NCBI GenBank assembly: GCA_033398695.1
Contig: CM065817.1
Span: forward strand, 68,312,001 to 68,376,000
DNA: 64,000 nucleotides
Reading direction: 5' to 3'
Origin: Orobanche coerulescens
Taxonomy: Eukaryota; Streptophyta; Magnoliopsida; Lamiales; Orobanchaceae
Shown here piece after piece: positions 57,541 through 64,000 of the stretch. A program made the translations under genes and the position numbers. Each line of letters begins with the position of its first letter. The stretch's first letter is position 1. Below the pieces are notes generated by a model. That model saw only the letters and a list, made by a program, of their open reading frames with translations, did not search any database and was not told the origin of the DNA.

Positions 57541-58760
57541 GCGCTTCCTTGGATGTTTTTAGCTTACTTTCTTTGTGGCTTTCTTTTGTAGCACTTAGGC
57601 CTTCTGCGATCATGTACTCTATTTTTTCAAGTAATGAAATGAGCATTTGTCTTTCTGACTTATCACTTGAATGAATGGTTATTTTTAGGTCTTTGTTTGA
57701 CTTTGTACAAATGCGTGAGGAGAGATCGTTGCGAGGGTAGTTCCAAATGAATTGATAAACTCATAAGACATAATTTTACAACAATTTAGATCGCTGCACT
57801 ACATCTGAAAAAATGACGATCTCCGTATGTGGTTGAATAGCGACGATCGTCGTGTAGGTAGTCCGCACTCTTCTTGCCCCTTGTTTTTATTCACTTAGTG
57901 GAAGTAAGGGGATGAAAATAATTCCTTGAGTGAGCGGTCTTCAAGTTTGTCGAATCCTCGGGGACGGTCGTCCGTCTTGAGGAACCGTGCACGATCGCGG
58001 AGTTCAATGGACCGACTCCTTGATCGCGTCTTGATGCGCGAAGACATTGAGTGTCTCGTGACTCACTTTATTATGAGGGTCCTCCGTTAGCCGCGCCGCC
58101 TCGTATTTAAACGAAGGGCGTGCGGTCTCGGCCTAGAGGAGTCCTTGCGCGGGGCCGTCGGATGATTCAACTCCACGCCCGCGGCTTGTTAGCTCGCTTC
58201 CACCTCGGCCACCATGGAGATGGCCGACCTCGACGGTGTACGTTGAGACGGGGTTGTGGCACGTCGCATTGTCCGGGTTCACCATGTTAGATGATGAACC
58301 TTTGAGGGCGAGCGATCGTGTCCACCGACATTTTGAGGGCCTCGACTACGCCGGCCTCGTATTTAAACGAAGGGCGAGCGATCTTGGCCTAAAGGGACCT
58401 TGCATGGCCTAAGCAATGGAGTTATCGACCACCGGGACCATGGTCGCACTTTTCCACCTCGGATCGTCATGTAGATGCCGACCTTCGACGTTGTGCGGGG
58501 AGGCGATCTCGTGCCTTAGTCCATCGTGTTAGACGGTGAACTCAGATGGCGATCGAGTCCTCCGGTTTCTTAAATAAGGAGGAGATCGGGATGACTTCCG
58601 TGGTCTCCTTCTCTTGATTGAAGCATATAGAGACGGCCGAGGTTGATCCAGGTCGGCTCGTATGAGCTTCCCACTGCTTTGCGTTCGACTCGGCGATCGT
58701 CTATAGAGATAGGCGGGGCTTCGGATAAACCAATAAGTGTCCAACTTGCCCTCCTCGAGC
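57541..58760. other. Tat unit 2 region where pol would lie
   Basis: Counterpart of 50452-51690, including both copies of the roughly 255-bp repeat. AT-rich parts (57600-58080) are almost identical to unit 1. No coding seen. Confidence 0.65.
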
Positions 58761-60213
58761 CTCTAGAGTGTTTGAGGAGGTCGCTGCAATTGTTGGTGTG
58801 GCTGGGACTCTTGTGGTAGGCACAATATTGATTGTTGTCCAGTGACCGTGGTCCCTTATCGCCTTAGGCTTTTAGCTCTTCGTGCCCCTTGATGGCATAG
58901 AAAATATGTGCCGGAGTTCTCATTGAACGTATGGAGGAGATGGGCTTCCATGTCCTCGAAAGCCTTGAGATCTCCGGTGTCTTGGCGATCGCCTTCTTTG
59001 CTTTGGCGATCGCTATCTTCCGGGCAAGAGGTGGCGTTTCCTCGTCTAAGCGAGGGTGAGTAGCCTTTGCCTGCCAGAAGTTGGCGGCTTTAGCGCGGAA
59101 GATCGTGTAAGTTGGGGAATATCCTTGGAGAGATGTCTGAACATGGGAGAGTGACCGTGGAATCCCCATGACCGAGTAGAGAGCGAGCTCATCACCGACG
59201 TTCGCCGGTGAGGATGATTTCGTCTACCGGCCGATGTAATCGCTGGCCATTCTTCCCCGCTTGATTTTTATCATGCGCTGGGGCCTTCTCGTCTGGCGAC
59301 CTTGTCGAAGTATGACGTGAAGTCATCCGCCTTTCTTAAAAGAGGTGACCGATCGTGGTGGTAGTGAGACGTACCACTTATGGGCCACCGCCAATGTCAC
59401 GGGAAGATCCGGCACTTGGTTGCATCGATGCCCCACACCTACCATGTAAATTCGGAATTTACTCGGGTGGGTTTCTGTCCGATCTCCCCTTATACAGAGG
59501 TGTTTTAGGAGGAGCGATCGTTGGTTGTATGGGGGCAAGCTCGATGTGGACCGCGAGTGGCTCGGTCGGCCCGGCGATCTTCTTGCTGGTGCTTGCCCCA
59601 GCGTCCAAGAGTGCTCTCATCTCATCGAGCTGACGTTGCATGGCGGCCATCGCCGTGGCCTGACTGTTAGTGGCTCGGCGATCGGAGCGGGAGCCGAGGC
59701 GATTGAGTACTGAGTCCCTGGCGATCGGGGCGGGAGTCAGATGGCTGACATGCGTTCGGCTGTGAAGTGAGTAGGACGAACTCCTGGTGACGGATTCGGA
59801 TTCCGTCTTCTCAAGGTTGGAAACAGAGTGCCCCGGTCGCCGGGATGGGTCGCGTCCCAAGCGATCGAATATGGATCTGTCCGGTCGTGCGAGAGCCTTT
59901 CCTCGCGAATCGGGGCTTTTTGACGATCGCTCGCTCAGTAGCCCCTTGAATTTCCGTTTTCCCATGCGGCGGATGATCGAGGGAGTTATCGCGGGCGGCG
60001 CGCATGCTCTCCGTCGCTCCTCCAGGATGGCCATAGCCTCCTCGATCTGTTCCTCGGTTTGGAACTGATCGAGTGAGAGGTTGGGGCCACCTCCCGGATG
60101 CGGGATCGAGAGTCTCGCGTTGCCGCTTCCCCTGTCGCCGGGGTTCGACCGAGCCGGAAATGGTGTCCGGCGGTTCGGAGAGTAGCTTTCTTCGATGGAC
60201 CGGCGGATGTCAT
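58760..60213 (-). pseudogene. Tat gag, unit 2
   Basis: Second copy of the minus-strand gag. MTSAGPSKKATLRTAG opens it at 60213; a clean middle frame (60034-59459) gives ATAMAAMQRQLDEMRALLDA and TPLYKGRSDRNPPE, better preserved than in unit 1. Then HKWYVSLPPRSVTSFKK near 59340-59390 and AHIFYAIKGHEELK near 58864-58905. Frame breaks prevent a continuous product. The primer site lies about 108 bp upstream (minus sense). Confidence 0.77.
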
Positions 60214-60320
60214 GATTCTGGAGGTTTTCTTTGAAGCGCAGTGAGTGTCACTTCAAGTATATGCCCCGAGAACAGTGAGTGTTCTTCGGGACGGTAGAAA
60301 TAAAAATATGAGGGTTAGAT

Positions 60321-60338
60321 CCCCTTCTTCTAGCGCCA
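60321..60338 (-). other. Primer binding site, Tat unit 2
   Basis: On the minus strand TGGCGCTAGAAGAAGGGG, two bases after the LTR end at 60341. A TGGCGC start is the complement of a tRNA 3' end GCGCCA; from memory this site is common in Tat-lineage elements. I do not assign the tRNA. Confidence 0.78.
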
Positions 60339-60340
60339 AT

Positions 60341-61557
60341 TGTTGCTACCCAAAATATTATCCGGAGATAGATATTGCTGGAATGGATGGGATAGCAAAC
60401 AAATGCAAGAGCACTTCCGTGAGAAAGATAAATAACACAAGATTTGCCGGGGTTGTTAGTCCCGGGCTTGAATGCTCTCGCGAGATATTATTAATACCGA
60501 TATTCGGGGATACAAGTACTAATGTAATAATACAATTACAATGAGTGTAAAGTTTCTTATTATCTTAGCTAGTGAGCGTGTAGATTGCCTAAGAACCAGA
60601 TTTGATGCTCGTGAGTTCTTGTAACAAAGGTGATGAACAACGCGGCGGTGAGAGATCGACCGCCTCTCACGGCGAGTATATAGCCGGATGTTTGGGCTTC
60701 GGGCTTGTGAATCCCTTGGAATCTGTCTAGTGGAGACTTGTCGCTTCGCCGATCGTCTCGGACGAGAGATTTGGAGAGAGAAGTCCTGAGATGGATTCCG
60801 TGAGATAGCCGAGCTTGATGATATGTGTGTGTTCTTCAAGATTTCCGTGGATGTATCGGAATGTGAGAGAATGAGCTCGAGCGTAAGTCGAATGAATTCG
60901 AATCGTATATTCAGTGAACTGGGAACTGTAGAGTGAATTCCGAGCTGTTGGTTCAAATGAATTCAGAACTGAGAACCGAGAACTGAGAACCTTTTTCCAG
61001 TAGGAGGAGGTTCTCTATTTATAGGGCTTGGATACGCCGGGCGATCGCCTTTACTGCAATATAATAATCGGGCGATCGTCTTTTAGCACATGGGCCTATC
61101 CTCGTAGTCTGCAGGAGTTGTTGGCGATCAACTACTCGGTCGATGGGGAGCTTACACGCGTCCTGAGTTAGTCACATGCGGCCCTACTGACAACTTTCGG
61201 CGCACATGCCGGTAGGTGGGGTAGGTGACAGGCTTTAGTCAAAGATCTTGTCAGTTAGCAAAAGATCTTGTCAGCGCCTTTTACGGATCTGCACGTGGGT
61301 GCTTTCTGAGATCCAGTCCTCGACGGTTTTGATGGGCGATCGTCTCTGCTCGGGGCGCAGGTCGATTGCCCTTAGCCGGTTAGTAGAGCAGATCGCCAGC
61401 TGCCAAAGGGCGATCGCCCTGGGAGTCGATCGCTAGGTGCCTGATGGTGGTTTAATATCTTCGACTTGGCGAGCTAGTCATAGTTTGACTGGAGTTGACT
61501 TGGTCGCTCGGCCTTATAGTCGATCGCCTGTCGGGATGAATAAATCGTGACACAACA
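60341..61557 (-). repeat. Tat LTR 3 (outer, 5' LTR in element sense)
   Basis: 1217 bp, TGTTGTGTC to GGTAGCAACA on the minus strand. Intact GCGATCGC array. Followed by CTGTA, the second target duplication, and then the remainder of the copia-C LTR. Confidence 0.92.
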
Positions 61558-61562
61558 CTGTA

Positions 61563-61665
61563 TGACATTTCCTAATAGCTTTAATACTTAGTGAAATGCT
61601 GACTTTGAAGACTTCATGTTGTATGGTGGCGATTATCAAAACAGGCTATATCTATCCCAGCAACA
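61563..61665 (-). repeat. Copia-C 5' LTR, remainder
   Basis: After the CTGTA duplication the copia LTR continues to CCCAGCAACA at 61665; on the minus strand the LTR therefore starts TGTTGCTGGG. GTATT at 61666-61670 is its possible target sequence in LARD3. Confidence 0.72.
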
Positions 61666-62366
61666 GTATTTTGTTCTCGACGTTGAGATGTATTATATAT
61701 AGGTCTTTGGGACTTAGCTAGAACAACAATGGAAGTGGTATATATATGATCTATGGTTTGAAGTTTAGATAAAACTACTCGAGATCTTAAAAGTATATTT
61801 TAAACATTATTTCAAAGATGTATAAGAACTCAAGAGCTTTGAACTATTTCTGATTTATATCTCGGGATTTTACTTAGAGTATTTCAATGACTGGTTTGTC
61901 TATGTTGTTGTGAAGTGACTTGCTTGTTTATGTTCGGAATGTGGTTTGTATAACTCGAATACTTGTACTAGCAAAAATCTAATTTGCTAACTACTGAGTT
62001 TTGGAAGGTGGATGCCTTTTATGCATTCAAGTATTCAGGGTTCGGGAGCATTCATAGGATTGTAATGGAAGATGATAAAAGACTGTGATGGTAATTACAA
62101 GAGTTAGTATAATGTTATTATTGTCATGTTGTATTTTTCTTCCATTGTCATGTTCTACCCTTGCACGGGTATGTTGACATATAGTATTGTGTATCGAGGA
62201 TATACACGTCTTATCGGATATTGTCATTATATTTTTTTTATTGATTTTTGTTTAGCTTGACCTTGTTGGTCAATTATTTTTCAGTCGTTCTATGTTTGTC
62301 TGGTGGATCCTTGCGACAAAGGGTCTACGACATGTAACAACGAAAAAATGGTCTGGGGGTGTTACA
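61666..62366 (+). repeat. LARD3 LTR, 3' part
   Basis: Diverged relative of the LARD1 LTR end (compare 5600-6262): the same order of GTACTAGCAAAA, TGGATCCTTGCG, a GTGTAA-like block and the terminal CTGGGGGTGTTACA. The 5' part is missing, cut by the copia-C insertion. Plus strand. No coding. Confidence 0.8.
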
Positions 62367-62370
62367 CTTA

Positions 62371-62388
62371 TAGTATCAGAGCTTAGGT
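62371..62388 (+). other. Primer binding site, LARD3
   Basis: TAGTATCAGAGCTTAGGT, one base from the initiator-tRNA site, four bases after the LTR end. Confidence 0.82.
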
Positions 62389-62485
62389 TGTTGAAACCTA
62401 TGTTGTTGGGTTCAGTCTGGTCATGTGTCGTCGTGTCGTGTCATGTTGTCCGAGCTCTGATTGTGATTAGTATCATGGTGCGGCT
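62389..62485 (+). mobile_element. LARD3 internal region, first 97 bp
   Basis: Resembles 492-655 of LARD1 (GAAACCTA, then GATTAGTATC and GTGCGGCT) with deletions. It is interrupted by the family X LTR at 62486; CGGCT (62481-62485) is the candidate target site. Confidence 0.7.
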
Positions 62486-64000
62486 TGTAGGTCACAAGGC
62501 ATCGGGTATAAGTATGGGGGGGTGAATAGACTTATAAAATCTTTTGCTTAAATAACTGTTTTCAGAAAACACGGCTGAAGTAAATGCATCTAAGGTTACT
62601 CGGATGATAATAATACAGATAACCTTTGTCGTCTATAAAATGGTTTTGCGGAATGACAGCTGACTTTGAGTGCAACAGTTAATATGAATGCAATATTTAA
62701 GTATGATGATTAAAGTAGTAAATCACACAACACTTTTATAGTGGTTTCAGAGGTGGGTAATCCTCTACTAGTTCACTTCTCTCCAAACCAATTGGAGATA
62801 AATTCACTATAACTTTCAACCAGTGAAATTAATGTTACAATGAATTCTATTACAACAGCTTTCAACCAGTGGAAACCAGTGGCCTTTGCAACTCCTTCCC
62901 TTGGTTGCTTAACACCTCTTTAATGAAAACCCGTTGATGCCTCAACAATTCGTAAGTTGCCTATCACCTTCCAATCAAGAACCCGTGGATGTTTTACAAC
63001 CTCTTTACTCTCAAGAACCTTGTTCAAGAAACTAACTCCGTACTCGAACTTAAAGAAAAGAGTGTTTTCTTCCTAAATGTTAAGAGCTTCTTAGTATTGA
63101 TTTTAAGAACTTGCTCTTCATGATGCTAAATATTTTATTTGATTGCTTTGATTGCTTATAAGTATTGTTCCTTTGATTGCTTGCAAGTATTGTTCGCATC
63201 GTACTTCTGCTCAATCTTTATTCAGATATTTATAGTATGATCTTGATCTCTTCATAGCCGTTGCATCTTGTAACAATTTTGTCCGTTGGAGAGTGGACTT
63301 CATTGTTTATCTTTCATCTCTTTGCACGGTTATGTCCCTTTCTTCAAATCTGACCGTTTGAAGATGTATCTTCCCATTGTGCCGCTTTTCTTTGATTACT
63401 ATAATTAGAAAGTCTTCAGGGTGGGAATATCGATGAATATCTATTCCTTAAATCCCGAGAATCAATCACTTTGTCTCCTTGGCTTTCATGTGTTTTGCCG
63501 TCATTATTAACTTTTCAACGTTTGCTGACATAGACAGTTGGTATCCAAAACTTGGCTGATATTTCGTCTGTAATAAACTTCAGCCGATATTTCCTTTGGT
63601 CAACCTGGCTGATATGTTGGTCAAACCTAGCTAATGTTCTGTCTGGATAAAAGTTGTCTGATATCTGGTCTTTAAAGTTGGATGCTATTCACTTGGTCAA
63701 ACGTCAACTGATATTATGCTTTGACCAAAACTCGGCTAATATTTTAGTTATGTCTTTGCCAAAATTGTCTTCTGAGATATTCAGCTGTACTTCTGACTTG
63801 GTCAAACCCGGCTGATATTTTATTTTGACCGAAACCCGTCTGAAGTTTTATCGATCAAACCTGGCTGATATCTTGTGTTGACCAAAACCGCGGCTGATAA
63901 TATGCATGTTCTATACTTAGCCAAATTTCTACTTGATCAACATGATCAATACCTAGCTAATCTTTCAAAGGCCTATAGAAGATACTCATTTGGTTCGTAT
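62486..64000 (-). repeat. Family X copia LTR (runs off the window)
   Basis: On the plus strand it starts TGTAGGTCACAAGG and carries GGGGGGGTGAATAGACTTA as at 31920. In minus sense this is the 3' end of an LTR at least 1.5 kb long. TATA box near 63226-63236 (ACTATAAATATC on the minus strand). U3 contains a W-box-rich repeat region (63598-63884). No coding. Whether it is solo, 5' or 3' cannot be told from this window; the flank at 62485 has no primer site, so it is not a 5' LTR of a minus-strand element. Confidence 0.78.
63598..63884 (-). promoter_or_regulatory. W-box (TTGACC) repeats in family X U3
   Basis: Seven TTGACC/GGTCAA cores in under 300 bp: 63598, 63619, 63695, 63721, 63800, 63825 and 63879. 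They sit in a degenerate repeat with CTGGCTGATAT. They lie upstream (minus sense) of the TATA box. TTGACC is the core recognised by WRKY transcription factors. Confidence 0.55.

Larger units (their letters stand above)
46094..61557 (-). mobile_element. Two-unit tandem of a pol-less Tat-type element with antisense gene
   Basis: LTR (46094-47304), internal (47305-53287), LTR (53288-54488), internal (54489-60340), LTR (60341-61557); 15464 bp flanked by the 5-bp duplication CTGTA (46089-46093 and 61558-61562) in the copia-C LTR. The primer site at 60321-60338 fixes the element on the minus strand. Each internal region has a minus-strand gag next to the primer site and a plus-strand (antisense) gene next to the other LTR. 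Protease, reverse transcriptase, RNase H and integrase are absent. An antisense gene near the 3' LTR is known from Tat-lineage gypsy elements such as Grande. It is GC-richer than everything else in the window. Confidence 0.88.

Noticed and set aside
1..64000. Host protein-coding, tRNA or rRNA genes
   Set aside because: None could be supported on either strand; every long frame belongs to a transposable element or is a shadow.

Overview
This is repeat-dense plant nuclear DNA, almost certainly heterochromatin of a flowering plant and probably a dicot. I found no host gene, rRNA or tRNA. Nearly every base can be assigned to nested transposable elements, mostly LTR retrotransposons, plus one RTE-type LINE and one short hAT-like DNA transposon. 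All recognisable retrotransposon coding regions carry stops, frameshifts or lost catalytic residues.

Left block (1-31919). A Ty1/copia element on the minus strand (copia-A, pol 11013-14129) is the oldest host. Its 3' LTR was hit by a second copia (copia-B: LTR 10531-10839, gag remnant 9368-10466). That was hit by a RTE LINE (6263-9367). The LINE was then split by a solo LTR (7073-8544, target duplication GTACC) and cut on its left by a long-LTR, non-coding gypsy derivative (LARD1, 1-6262, plus strand). On its other side copia-A was hit by a Tekay-type chromovirus on the minus strand (14130-24228). The chromovirus contains a second solo LTR (19133-21118, duplication GATAT), and its 5' LTR was entered by LARD2 (24229-31919, minus strand).

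Middle block (31920-46093). A copia LTR fragment (family X) is fused at about 32457 to a third copia (copia-C, minus strand). Copia-C holds a two-unit tandem of a small tRNA-Asp-primed gypsy-type element (33381-42022; LTR-internal-LTR-internal-LTR, duplication ATTCC). Each unit of it encodes the same unknown 245-residue protein. Copia-C's 5' LTR also holds a GC-rich hAT-like element (45027-45838, 8-bp duplication GTTCAGAC).

Right block (46094-64000). A second two-unit tandem (46094-61557, duplication CTGTA) is a GC-rich Tat-type element on the minus strand. It keeps gag and an antisense gene but has no protease, reverse transcriptase or integrase. The antisense gene has its own TATA box and appears to be spliced (three short GT-AG introns in one copy). 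The rest of the copia-C LTR follows (61563-61665), then a LARD-type LTR (LARD3) and a family X LTR that runs off the window.

Most interesting points: the spliced antisense gene in a pol-less element; two independent LTR-int-LTR-int-LTR tandems in one window; a family-specific GC-rich palindrome reiterated just upstream of the TATA box in several unrelated LTRs; serial polypurine-tract/LTR-start modules in the non-coding LARD-like elements; and dense indels between the Tat units, mostly at CTG/CAG/CCGG sites, which may be consensus errors.
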